Assembly (NCBI RefSeq): GCF_002795865.1
Contig: NZ_CP024920.1
Location: forward strand, 806,001 to 870,000
Direction of reading: 5' to 3'
Length of the DNA: 64,000 bases
Origin: Qipengyuania seohaensis
GTDB taxonomy: Bacteria; Pseudomonadota; Alphaproteobacteria; Sphingomonadales; Sphingomonadaceae
Positions within the stretch are counted from its first letter, which is position 1, and each line of letters opens with the position of its first letter. The notes below the pieces were generated by a model. That model did not search any database. It was not told the origin of the DNA and was given only the letters and a program-made list of their open reading frames with translations. This document shows positions 8,269 through 16,440 of this stretch, piece after piece. The translations under genes were made by a program, and so were the position numbers.

Positions 8269-10386
8269 ATGCATTACAAATCCAAGGGCCATCGCGCCCT
8301 CCTGGCATGCTGCCTTGCGAGCGTGGCAATGCCCGCCCTCGCCCAAGAGCGTGCGCCCGATGAACCGGACGCAATTCTCAACGACACCATAATCGTCACT
8401 GCCAGCCGCACCGATGCGGCTTCGGATGACCGGCTTGCACCTCCCGAGCAAATCGCCCTGCCTGCTGACGCCGCATCGATCGCAGCGCGTGCACCGGGCG
8501 GTGCGTTGGTCGGCAATGGCGCGCTTTCCGGCCAGTTATCCTATCGCGGCTTGGCCGGGCAACGCGTCCTTGGCCGGGTAAACGGCCAGCGCTTTGCCTC
8601 CGGAGGTCCCAACGCAATGGACCCGCCGCTCCATTATGCACCGTCGGTACTGGTCGATCGCATCGAGATCGCTCGCGGTGTCGCGCCGGTTTCGCAAGGC
8701 CCCTCGCTTGCCGGAGCGGTCAACGCGCAGCTGGTCGAAACAGAGTTTTCGTCAGGCAATGCGATGGATGCGCAGGTACGCCTTGCCGCGCAATATCGCT
8801 CGGTCGACGACAGCTATGCCGTCGGTGGCCTCGCCGGACTTGCAAACGAGCAATGGCGGCTCGGCGTCATCGCCGCGCGCGAGGAGGGCAGCGACTACGA
8901 GTATCCCGAAGGCACTGTGCTCGGCACCGGTTTCGAGCGCAGCCTCTATGGCATTCACGCAGGATTCCAGACCGGTCCGGGCGAGATCTTCGCCGAGTAT
9001 CGTCGTAGCGAAACCGACCCGACCGGAACGCCGCCCTTCGCACTCGATATCGTTTTCTTCGACACCGATTTCGTGCGTGGCGGCTTTCGGGGCGAGATCG
9101 GAAAGGATGTGCGCCTAGACCTGCAACTGGGACATGTCGCCGTACGCCACCGGATGGATAATCAGACCATCCGCCAGCCAGCCGCACCGCCCATGCGGGC
9201 CCGCGCGACCAATGCCGAGGCCGATACCAATACCGCCGAGGCCAAGCTGCGTTTCGGGACTGCCCGGAAGCATTTCGAACTGGGCGCCGACATAGAGAAT
9301 ATCGACAAGTTCGTGACCATCACGAACCCGTTCAACGATGGCTTCTTTATCGATGCCCAGCCAAATGTCCGGTCGGAGCGCTGGGGCGCGTTCGCGCAGT
9401 GGCGCGGCGGTATCCAGGGCATCGAATTCGAACTCGGCGGACGGGTCGATCACACTCGGCAGGATGCAGGCGTTCCCCAGGTCGGAGCGGCAGTGCCCAT
9501 GGCCCCGCAGATGCTGGCGGCAGGCTTTGCGTCCGCCGACCGTGCGCGCTCTGCAACGACTGTCGATGCCGTGATGCGTGCATGGGCTCCGATGGGGGAT
9601 CTTGTCCCAAGAGTTACACTTGCTCGCAAGGAGCGCGTGCCGAGCCTGCTCGAACGCTTCGGCTGGTTGCCCACCGAAGCCAGCTTCGGCCTGGCGGATG
9701 GCAACATCTATGTCGGCAATCTGGAACTGGCACCCGAAACTGCCTGGATTGCGGAACTCGGCTTCGATTTTGAAGGCGATGCCTATTCGCTGCGGCCGAC
9801 AGTGTTCTATCGGCGCGTCGACGATTATATCCAGGGCATTCCGGTGGACGCAACGGTCGGAATAGTGGACAGCCCGATCGAGATGATCGCTGCGATGAAC
9901 GGCGACCCGACTCCGCTGCGTTTCGACAATGTCGATGCCGAGTTGTGGGGTGCCGACGTAGACTTCATGGTACGGCCGCTCAGTCGTCTCGAGCTGTCGG
10001 GTACGGCCAGCTATGTGCGCGGCAAGCGACGCGACATCGATGACAACCTCTATCGCGTGGCACCGGCGAACCTGCGCCTGTCTGCCGCGTGGCTGGGAGA
10101 TCGGTTCTCTGCCGGAGCGGAGTTGATCGCGGCAGCCGGTCAGGACGAGGTGGCGCGTTTCAACGAGGAGACACAGAGCAACGACTATGCCGTCGTCGGC
10201 CTGTTCGCGCGCTACGAAGTCGGCACCGGGATCGCTCTCGAAGCGGGAGTGGAGAACCTGTTCGACGAACTCTACGCACCGCATCTCGCGGGGCGCAATC
10301 GCTCGGCTGCGTCCGATGTTGAGGTGGGCGACCGCCTGCCCGGCGCAGGGCGCGGCGGCTGGGTACGGTTCAGCGCCGCATTCTGA
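8269..10386 (+). CDS. TonB-dependent receptor, probable copper type (OprC/NosA-like)
   Basis: 705 residues from the ATG of 'MHYKSKGHRA', chosen because a signal peptide ending ALA-Q at residue 25 follows; an in-frame TTG lies 42 bases upstream. After the plug ('IIVTASRTD') come 'GRVNGQRFASGGPNAMDPP' and 'RIEIARGVAPVSQGPSLAG', which match the copper receptors NosA and OprC as I recall them. A barrel segment starting 'HRMDNQTIRQP' (about residue 294) resembles the MDN loop of OprC, and a Met-containing 'PMAPQM' follows later. It ends in 'WVRFSAAF'. At 705 residues it is much shorter than the other receptors here. The preceding DUF2946-like gene strengthens the copper assignment. Confidence 0.85.
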   Translation: MHYKSKGHRALLACCLASVAMPALAQERAPDEPDAILNDTIIVTASRTDAASDDRLAPPEQIALPADAASIAARAPGGALVGNGALSGQLSYRGLAGQRVLGRVNGQRFASGGPNAMDPPLHYAPSVLVDRIEIARGVAPVSQGPSLAGAVNAQLVETEFSSGNAMDAQVRLAAQYRSVDDSYAVGGLAGLANEQWRLGVIAAREEGSDYEYPEGTVLGTGFERSLYGIHAGFQTGPGEIFAEYRRSETDPTGTPPFALDIVFFDTDFVRGGFRGEIGKDVRLDLQLGHVAVRHRMDNQTIRQPAAPPMRARATNAEADTNTAEAKLRFGTARKHFELGADIENIDKFVTITNPFNDGFFIDAQPNVRSERWGAFAQWRGGIQGIEFELGGRVDHTRQDAGVPQVGAAVPMAPQMLAAGFASADRARSATTVDAVMRAWAPMGDLVPRVTLARKERVPSLLERFGWLPTEASFGLADGNIYVGNLELAPETAWIAELGFDFEGDAYSLRPTVFYRRVDDYIQGIPVDATVGIVDSPIEMIAAMNGDPTPLRFDNVDAELWGADVDFMVRPLSRLELSGTASYVRGKRRDIDDNLYRVAPANLRLSAAWLGDRFSAGAELIAAAGQDEVARFNEETQSNDYAVVGLFARYEVGTGIALEAGVENLFDELYAPHLAGRNRSAASDVEVGDRLPGAGRGGWVRFSAAF

Positions 10387-10401
10387 GGCTGAAACAAGAA
10401 A

Positions 10402-10437
10402 GGGGCCGGAAGACGTCGCAGTCGTCCGGCCCCTTTT
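10402..10437. terminator. Bidirectional terminator between copper receptor and SDR gene
   Basis: GGGGCCGGA (10402-10410) pairs with TCCGGCCCC (10425-10433), followed by TTTT on the plus strand; the minus strand reads TTTCTTG after the stem. The two convergent genes end at 10386 and 10453, so one element serves both. Confidence 0.85.
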
Positions 10438-10452
10438 CCAACTGGTATCGGC

Positions 10453-11238
10453 TTAACGCGGAGCCATGCGGATCGCGCCGTCGAGGCGAACGTCTTCGCC
10501 GTTGAAATAGCCGGTCTCGATCATGCACATGGCGAGATTGGCATACTCTTCCGGATTGCCGAGGCGCTTGGGGAACGGGACGCTGGCGGCCAGCGCTTCC
10601 TTCACCTGCGGCGGTGCGGCGTTCATAAGCGGGGTGTTGAAGATACCCGGCAGGATGGTGTTCACGCGGATGCCTTCGCGCATCAGGTCGCGCGCGATGG
10701 GGAGCGTCATGCCGACCACGCCGCCCTTCGAGGCGGAATAGGCCGCTTGGCCCATCTGGCCGTCTTCGGCAGCGACCGAAGCGGTGTTGACGATCGCGCC
10801 GCGATCACCTTCGTCCGTCAGCGGGTCGAGGCTCATCATGCCGGCCGCCGACTTGGCGATGCAGCGGAAAGTGCCGATCAGGTTCACCTGGATCACGAAA
10901 TCGAAGGCCGAAATCGGGAAGTGCTTGATCTCTCCGGTCTGCTTGTCGCGGCTGGCGGTCTTGATGGCGTTGCCGATACCGGCGCAGTTGACGAGGATGC
11001 GTTCCTGGCCGTGCGCCTCGCGGGCCTTGGCAAAGCCTGCGTCGACGTCTTCGTCGCTGGTCACGTTGACCTTGCAGAAGACGCCGCCGATGTCCTTGGC
11101 GACCGCTTCACCCTTTTCTTCGTTCATGTCGAAGATGGCGACCTTGGCACCCTTGGCGGCGAGCGCACGCGCGGTGGCTTCGCCGAGGCCCGATGCACCA
11201 CCGGTAACAACTGCGGGGGTGTTTGCTGAAACTTCCAT
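10453..11238 (-). CDS. Short-chain dehydrogenase/reductase, 3-hydroxyacyl-CoA dehydrogenase type
   Basis: 261 residues, the classical SDR length. The NAD-binding motif 'TGGASGLG' is at residues 12-19, Asp37 after beta-2 ('AIFDMN') favours NAD over NADP, 'NCAGIG' follows, and the catalytic Ser154, Tyr167 and Lys171 are in 'NTASVAAEDGQMGQAAYSAS-K'. The overall sequence resembles type II 3-hydroxyacyl-CoA dehydrogenase (HSD17B10-like), which oxidises short-chain hydroxyacyl-CoA. AGAGGA precedes the ATG. It lies 59 bases downstream of the thiolase on the same strand, so the two probably form a beta-oxidation or branched-chain degradation operon. Confidence 0.88.
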   Translation of the reverse strand: MEVSANTPAVVTGGASGLGEATARALAAKGAKVAIFDMNEEKGEAVAKDIGGVFCKVNVTSDEDVDAGFAKAREAHGQERILVNCAGIGNAIKTASRDKQTGEIKHFPISAFDFVIQVNLIGTFRCIAKSAAGMMSLDPLTDEGDRGAIVNTASVAAEDGQMGQAAYSASKGGVVGMTLPIARDLMREGIRVNTILPGIFNTPLMNAAPPQVKEALAASVPFPKRLGNPEEYANLAMCMIETGYFNGEDVRLDGAIRMAPR

Positions 11239-11282
11239 GAAAAATCCTCTCGATTCAAATAATTAAAGCGCCTCGACGCCGA

Positions 11283-11300
11283 TAAGCGTGAATACGCTTA
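11283..11300 (-). other. Hairpin over the thiolase stop codon
   Basis: TAAGCGT (11283-11289) and ACGCTTA (11294-11300) form a perfect 7-bp stem with a GAAT loop. The thiolase stop codon is inside the stem. No T-run follows, so this is more likely an mRNA processing or stability element between two operon genes than a full terminator. Confidence 0.4.
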
Positions 11301-12470
11301 CAGCGATTCAACGATAGTGACGTTGGCGACGCCGCCACCTTCGCACATCGTCTGCAGGCCGTATTTCTTGCCGCGCGCCTTCAGCGCATGAACCAGTGTG
11401 GCCATCAGCTTGGTCCCCGATGCACCGAGCGGGTGGCCAAGTGCAATAGCGCCGCCGTTGACGTTGAGCTTTTCGGGATCGGCACCGGTGTGCTTGAGCC
11501 ATGCCAGCGGAACGGGCGCGAAGGCCTCGTTTACTTCGAACAGGTCGATGTCGGAGATTTTCATGCCCGCGCGCTCTAGTGCACGGTCGGTCGCGAACAG
11601 GGGCTCTTCCAGCATGATGACCGGATCGCCTGCCGTCACGGTCAGGTTGTGGATGCGCGCCAGCGGGGTCAGGCCGTACTCCTTCAGCGCCTTTTCGCTG
11701 ACCACCAGCACGGCGCTGGAGCCATCGCAGATCTGGCTGCTGGAGGCAGCGGTAATGGTGCCTTCAGGGCTGAGCAGCTTGACGGACTGGATGCTTTCGA
11801 GCGTGGCGTCGAAGCGGATACCTTCGTCCACCGTGTGCATTTCGGTGCCTTCGGGTGTCTCGATTTCGACCGGCACGATCTCGGCCTCGAAAGCGCCCGA
11901 ACGCGTGGCTTCGATCGCCTTCTCGTGGCTCGACAGGGCGAAGCGGTCGAGATCATCCTTTGTGAAGCCGTGTTTCTTCACGATCATTTCCGCGCCCATG
12001 AACTGGGACCACTGGATGCCAGGATATTTCTCTTCGAGCCCCGGCGATTTGTAGTTCCCGAGGCCTTCCTTCATGTGGAACATCGCCGTCGAGCCCATCG
12101 GCACGCGGGTCATGCTTTCCACGCCGCTGGCAATAACGATGTCCTGCGTCCCGCTCATCACGGCCTGCGCGGCGAACTGGATCGCCTGCTGGGACGAACC
12201 GCACTGGCGGTCGATGGTAACGGCAGGTACACCCTCGCCCAGGTGCTTCGATGCGAGCACGGCATTGCGCCCGACCTGCATCGCCTGTTCGCCGCCCTGG
12301 CTGACGCAGCCCATGACGACATCGTCGATCGCCTTGGCTTCGAGGCCCGAGCGTTCCATCACGGCATCGAGCGACTTCGCTGCGAGGTCGACCGGGTGGA
12401 CGCCGGCAAGCCGCCCCCCGCGCCTTCCGCCTGCAGTGCGTACGGCTTCTACGATATAGGCGGCGGGCAT
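11298..12470 (-). CDS. Acetyl-CoA C-acetyltransferase (thiolase)
   Basis: 390 residues from the ATG of 'MPAAYIVEAVRT', the standard thiolase N-terminus; a longer upstream reading is not family-like. Nucleophile Cys90 lies in 'TIDRQCGSSQQA', the His motif is 'GAIALGHPLGASG', and the second catalytic Cys is in 'TMCEGGGVANVTI' near the C-terminus. These three signatures define the thiolase fold enzymes that cleave 3-ketoacyl-CoA or condense acetyl-CoA. With the downstream SDR it suggests acyl-CoA degradation. Whether it is degradative (FadA-like) or biosynthetic is not decided by sequence inspection; the operon context favours degradation. Confidence 0.92.
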   Translation of the reverse strand: MPAAYIVEAVRTAGGRRGGRLAGVHPVDLAAKSLDAVMERSGLEAKAIDDVVMGCVSQGGEQAMQVGRNAVLASKHLGEGVPAVTIDRQCGSSQQAIQFAAQAVMSGTQDIVIASGVESMTRVPMGSTAMFHMKEGLGNYKSPGLEEKYPGIQWSQFMGAEMIVKKHGFTKDDLDRFALSSHEKAIEATRSGAFEAEIVPVEIETPEGTEMHTVDEGIRFDATLESIQSVKLLSPEGTITAASSSQICDGSSAVLVVSEKALKEYGLTPLARIHNLTVTAGDPVIMLEEPLFATDRALERAGMKISDIDLFEVNEAFAPVPLAWLKHTGADPEKLNVNGGAIALGHPLGASGTKLMATLVHALKARGKKYGLQTMCEGGGVANVTIVESL

Positions 12471-12597
12471 AGTCCATCTCCGGATTCGAGTTGCTGTTTG
12501 CCACTGGCTACGTTCCGTTGACGTAAAGGTCAATCGTCAAAGGAGTGTGGGAGAATCCCTCCACCGCCAAGAAATCGCCGTATTTCCGCCATTTTAT

Positions 12598-12622
12598 GGT
12601 TGTGTCAATTTCGCAACACACC
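12598..12622. promoter_or_regulatory. Imperfect inverted motif, similar to one upstream of clpB
   Basis: The site reads GGTTGTGT, CAATTTC, GCAACACACC. On the minus strand upstream of clpB (25089-25113) nearly the same string occurs: GGTTGTGT, TGCAATTTA, GCAACACC. The shared half-sites TTGTG and CAACAC suggest a common DNA-binding protein, or chance in AT-rich promoter DNA. No regulator is assigned. Confidence 0.35.
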
Positions 12623-12744
12623 ATCTGCGAACGCGCCGTTCCGAGATAAACATTTTGCAATTTCAAGACACATTTGAGCACATGCGGCATCCGCAAACTC
12701 AGGTGCCTCTCCGGCGCCTGTCGCGGTATAAATTAGAGGGGTTT

Positions 12745-12767
12745 CTCACCCGGTTCTTTTGGGTGAG
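12745..12767 (+). other. 5' leader hairpin before the TonB receptor start
   Basis: CTCACCC (12745-12751) and GGGTGAG (12761-12767) form a perfect 7-bp stem with a 9-base loop, 25 bases before the ATG and just upstream of the ribosome site. It probably lies in the mRNA leader and may stabilise the transcript or affect translation. The function is inferred from position only. Confidence 0.45.
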
Positions 12768-12792
12768 GGCAATAAATAAGGATTGAAGCATT

Positions 12793-15786
12793 ATGAGAAT
12801 GCAAAGCAAGCTCAAGCTGGCAACGGCGCCTCTGGCGCTCGGTGTCGCACTTTTTGCGCAGCCTGCACTGGCTCAGGATAGCGACGAGAACACCGCTACT
12901 ACCGTCGAAGACGAAGTACCGGCCATCATCGTCACCGGTTCGAGGATTCAGACCGCGGTCGAAACCACTGCGCCGGTTATCACCATCGGCGACGAGCTGA
13001 TCGAATCGCAGGGTTTCATCAACGTTCAGGAAGCTCTCCTGCAGAACCCGGTCTTCGGTTCGCCCGCGATTTCGCGTACGAACTCGTCGTTCAGCACATC
13101 GGCTTCGGGTATTGCGACGATCGATCTTCGCAACCTCGGCACCTCGCGTACGCTGACCCTGATCAACGGCCGTCGCGTCGTTTCCGGCATCGACGGTAGC
13201 TCCGCAGTCGACCTTAACATGATCCCGACCGCTCTCGTCCAGCGCGTCGAAGTTCTCACCTCGGGTGGCGCATCGGCCGTTTACGGTTCGGACGCTGTGG
13301 CAGGTGTTGTGAACTTCGTGCTCAAGGACGACTTCGAAGGTGCGGAACTCGAAGGTCAGGTCGGCATCAACGAAACCGGCGCTGGCGACAACTACACCGT
13401 CAACGCAACCATCGGCGGCAATTTCGCTGACGGTCGCGGTAACGCAGTCCTTTACGGCGGTTACTCGAACGAAGGCGCCGTCTTCAAGGGCGACACCAAG
13501 ACCGAACAGGGCAGCGCAGCTCTCGACAGCATCTCCGACATCTTCATCAGCGGTGGTGCATTCTCGGACCGCGTCGCACCCTTCTTCTCGAGCTTCCCGC
13601 CCCAGGGCCGTTACTCGACCGACAACTTCACCTGGACCTATGGCAACAACGGCGCAGGCGATCTTCGCAACTGCTTCAGCACGAACGGCGGCACTGCCCC
13701 GGCATCGTGCTCGGCCGCAGGTCAGTCGATCGGCCCCGACGGCTTCAACCGTAGCGCCTTCCGTTACCTGGCTGTTCCGATCGAACGCTTCGTAGTTGCC
13801 GGTTCGGCAACCTACGACGTTTCGTCCTCGCTCGAACTGTTCGGTGAAGTCCAGTTCACCAGCACGTCGGCTAACTCCAACATCGAACCCTTCCCGTTCG
13901 ATACGGCGTCGCCGGTTTTCGCATCGGGTCAGTACCCGATCGAAACGCTTGATCCGACCACGGGCGACATCATTCGCAACCCGTTCGTTCCCGATGGCAT
14001 CTATGACGATGCTTCGGACACCGACGGCGACGGCCTGCGCGATATCTACTTCGCAAAGCGCCTGACCGACTTCGGTCCGCGTGCTAGCTCGGCAACGCGC
14101 CAGACCTTCCGCATCGTCGGTGGTGCACGCGGCGATGTTACCGACACCGTGAACTATGAAATCTTCGCGAACTACGGTTCGACGCAGATCGCACAGCTCG
14201 GCGACGGTCAGATCAACATCCCGAACCTTCGCGAAGCTGCGAAGATCATTCCCGATGGCGCCGGTGGCTTCCAGTGTGCGAACCCCGATGCGGTTTCGGA
14301 CGGCTGTGTGCCGGCTGACTGGTTCGGTCTGAACTCGCTGTCGCCCGAAGCAGTGGCCTACCTTGCCGCTCCTTCGTCCTTCAATGCAGACATCACCCAG
14401 CTGCAGGTTGGTGCCAACCTTGGTGCCGAACTGTTCACGATCTCGGGCGTAAACCCGGTTTCGACCGTGGTCGGTGTCGAGTATCGTAAGGAATCTTCGG
14501 ACAGCCGCTGGGATGCTCTGCAGCAGCTCGGCCTGAACGGCGGTAACGCACTTCCCCCGACTTCGGGTGAATTCGACGTTCGCGAAGCGTACGCCGAAGT
14601 TCTCGTTCCGCTGATCGAAGACGGCTTCGTCGACTCGCTTCTGGTTCGCGGTGCAGTCCGCGTTTCGGACTACTCGACCGTCGGCAACACGCTCAGCTGG
14701 AATGCGGGTGCGGAATTCACTCCGGTCCCGGCAATCACGTTCCGCGGTATGTACTCGCAGACCGTCCGTGCGCCGAACATCTCGGAGCTCTTCGACGGCC
14801 TCAACCAGACCTTCCCGACGGTCAACGATCCGTGTGAAGGCGTCACCGCTGCAGACACCAGTGCACTTGGACAGAACTGCCGTGCAGCTGACGGTGTGAA
14901 CGCGAACATCGCGGCCAATGGCGGCGTGTTCACCGTTTCGCAGCCTGACCGTCAGGGCGTTTCGGGCTTCACTGGTGGTAACCCGAACCTGTCGGAAGAA
15001 AAGGGTAAGACCTGGACTCTCGGCGTCGTTCTCGATCCGGGCGCACTCGTTCCGGCTCTGGACGCGTTCAGCCTCAAGGTTGACTACTACAACGTGGAAA
15101 TCGAAGACGCGATCGTCTCGACCCCGCGTCAGTACATCATCAACCAGTGCTACCTTCAGGGTAACCCTGAGTTCTGCCAGTTCATCACCCGTCGTGCTAC
15201 GGCGCAGGGTCTGAACAACGCAGGTTCGCTCCAGTTCGTGAACACCGGCCCGTCCAACTCGGGTGGTATCACTGCTGACGGCATCGACGTCGAACTGACG
15301 TTCGCGGACACCTTCCGGATGTTCGGAACCGATCTCGATATCGGCATCAACACCATCTACACCCACGTTTTCGATCAGAAGATTCAGCCGCTCGTGACTG
15401 AAGACGACATCGACAACATCGATGGTGAAGTTGGCGCATCGAAGGACCGTTTCACGGTCAACACTTCGGTCGGCACGGACGCCTTCCGCTGGACGATGAC
15501 CGGTGTCTACATCGGCGAAGCGTTCCTGGATGACCAGTTCGTTGGCGTCGAAGAAGGTACCGACGATGAATATCGTCTGCACCCCGAGTTCTACCTCAAC
15601 ACGCAGCTCCGTTTCTACGTTGCTGAGGACTATGAACTCTATGTCGGTGTGAACAACCTGCTCGACAACAGCCCGATCTACACCGCAAGCATCCCGGGTG
15701 CTTCGGTTACCGGCATGGACGCTGAAACCGGCGTCTACGACCCGCTGGGCCGTCGTTACTACGCAGGTGTGAAGCTGAAGTTCTAA
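12793..15786 (+). CDS. TonB-dependent receptor, large, probably highly expressed
   Basis: 997 residues. The signal peptide ends ALA-Q at residue 27. The plug begins 'IIVTGSRIQTAV' and has 'IDLRNLGTSRTLTLINGRR' and 'LTSGGASAVYGSDAVAGVV'; the barrel ends in 'YYAGVKLKF'. Codon choice is strongly biased to CGT, GGT, GTT and TCG compared with neighbours, which usually marks very high expression. An insertion with 'DTDGDGLRD' at residue 409 resembles a calcium-binding loop. The family type (two 'VEVLTSGG' plug, many Asn/Thr barrel strands) is common in Sphingomonadales, often for peptides or complex nutrients; the substrate is unknown. It is followed by a strong terminator, so it is a single-gene unit. 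Confidence 0.94.
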   Translation: MRMQSKLKLATAPLALGVALFAQPALAQDSDENTATTVEDEVPAIIVTGSRIQTAVETTAPVITIGDELIESQGFINVQEALLQNPVFGSPAISRTNSSFSTSASGIATIDLRNLGTSRTLTLINGRRVVSGIDGSSAVDLNMIPTALVQRVEVLTSGGASAVYGSDAVAGVVNFVLKDDFEGAELEGQVGINETGAGDNYTVNATIGGNFADGRGNAVLYGGYSNEGAVFKGDTKTEQGSAALDSISDIFISGGAFSDRVAPFFSSFPPQGRYSTDNFTWTYGNNGAGDLRNCFSTNGGTAPASCSAAGQSIGPDGFNRSAFRYLAVPIERFVVAGSATYDVSSSLELFGEVQFTSTSANSNIEPFPFDTASPVFASGQYPIETLDPTTGDIIRNPFVPDGIYDDASDTDGDGLRDIYFAKRLTDFGPRASSATRQTFRIVGGARGDVTDTVNYEIFANYGSTQIAQLGDGQINIPNLREAAKIIPDGAGGFQCANPDAVSDGCVPADWFGLNSLSPEAVAYLAAPSSFNADITQLQVGANLGAELFTISGVNPVSTVVGVEYRKESSDSRWDALQQLGLNGGNALPPTSGEFDVREAYAEVLVPLIEDGFVDSLLVRGAVRVSDYSTVGNTLSWNAGAEFTPVPAITFRGMYSQTVRAPNISELFDGLNQTFPTVNDPCEGVTAADTSALGQNCRAADGVNANIAANGGVFTVSQPDRQGVSGFTGGNPNLSEEKGKTWTLGVVLDPGALVPALDAFSLKVDYYNVEIEDAIVSTPRQYIINQCYLQGNPEFCQFITRRATAQGLNNAGSLQFVNTGPSNSGGITADGIDVELTFADTFRMFGTDLDIGINTIYTHVFDQKIQPLVTEDDIDNIDGEVGASKDRFTVNTSVGTDAFRWTMTGVYIGEAFLDDQFVGVEEGTDDEYRLHPEFYLNTQLRFYVAEDYELYVGVNNLLDNSPIYTASIPGASVTGMDAETGVYDPLGRRYYAGVKLKF

Positions 15787-15814
15787 TTCCGAACTACAGA
15801 CGACTGAATGGAAA

Positions 15815-15842
15815 GGGGCGCCGCGAGGCGCCCCTTTTTTTT
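15815..15842 (+). terminator. Strong rho-independent terminator of the TonB receptor
   Basis: GGGGCGCC (15815-15822), loop GCGA, GGCGCCCC (15827-15834), followed by eight T. This is a textbook terminator 29 bases after the stop codon. Confidence 0.95.
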
Positions 15843-15990
15843 GGTGAGAGAACTACATCTGCGGGCGCACAAGCGGCGATGCACCCGAGCACGGATCACC
15901 TGCCCCCGCCCCCGACCCGACATCTAGGCATTGCACGAATAAGCCCCGATCCAGAGCGCCCACTCGGCCCGTGGTGCGGCACTGCCGCTC

Positions 15991-16338
15991 GTGCCCGAAC
16001 ACCCCGACCTGCAGCGCAAGCCAGTCCCGATGCGCACCATCGGGTCATGGTCTATCCTTTTGCGAGCGGAGGGACATCAGACCGATCGCGCTCGTCCGGA
16101 TGGCCCCCTAGGTTCCGCGCACAATATCGCTCTGCCCGAACGGTATGGTCCATCGAGTGATGAGGGCGTGCTCGCCTCACCCTCGGCGCCGCGAGGACCC
16201 GGAATAGAGCAAGAAGCGCTTCGCAGCATTGCACCGCAGCAGGGCAGGCTCGCCCTGTTCCAACCGATCGTTTTCCATGGGACGACGCCATTTACAGCAG
16301 GCGAGAGACTGAGCGTGGCCTTCGATATCGCCCAATGA
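15991..16338 (+). pseudogene. Decayed remnant of a 2OG-Fe(II) oxygenase C-terminus
   Basis: The 15843-16383 stretch has no intact gene, but its plus-strand frame ends with 'GRLALFQPIVFHGTTPF' then 'GERLSVAFDI' and a stop. This closely resembles the C-terminal double-stranded beta-helix end of putative 2OG-Fe(II) oxygenases (2OG-FeII_Oxy_5 type), with the distal iron-ligand His in FHGT and the oxoglutarate-binding Arg in GER. The segment just before fits the family loosely, and further upstream the resemblance is lost across frames, as expected of a frameshifted or truncated gene. Such oxygenase genes often lie beside TonB receptors in this order. The rest of the intergenic region shows nothing I can name. 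Confidence 0.45.
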
Positions 16339-16372
16339 CGCCAATGCTCCCCGCCTCGAAGAGCAGGGCACA

Positions 16373-16413
16373 GAAACGGAAAACGGCCGGAACACCCGAA
16401 GGTGCACCGGCCG
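16373..16413 (-). terminator. Terminator of the S9 peptidase gene
   Basis: CGGCCGG (16384-16390) and CCGGCCG (16407-16413) enclose an inner stem CACC/GGTG with a CGAA loop. Read on the minus strand the stem is followed by TTTTCCGTTTC. It lies 28 bases past the stop codon. Confidence 0.85.
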
Positions 16414-16440
16414 CTTTCGCATCATGAGCTGAAGATCAGA

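Larger units (their letters stand above)
12471..12792. promoter_or_regulatory. Divergent promoter region, thiolase versus TonB receptor
   Basis: This 322-base stretch has no convincing gene. It separates the minus-strand thiolase start from the plus-strand receptor start, so it must hold both promoters. It is clearly more AT-rich than its surroundings. It contains an imperfect inverted motif at 12598-12622 and a leader hairpin at 12745-12767, listed separately. AAGGA at 12778-12783 is the ribosome site of the receptor. I could not assign -35/-10 boxes with confidence. Confidence 0.6.

Noticed and set aside
12733-15582. A long open frame (949 codons) on the minus strand across the TonB receptor
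   Set aside because: It is the complement of a highly codon-biased gene, where stop codons are rare on the reverse strand. It has no family features, no ribosome site, and a repetitive Arg/Val/Asp composition.
15879-16160. A 93-codon plus-strand frame in the gap after the TonB receptor
   Set aside because: Pro/Arg/Ser-rich with no recognisable features; better treated as part of the decayed oxygenase region.
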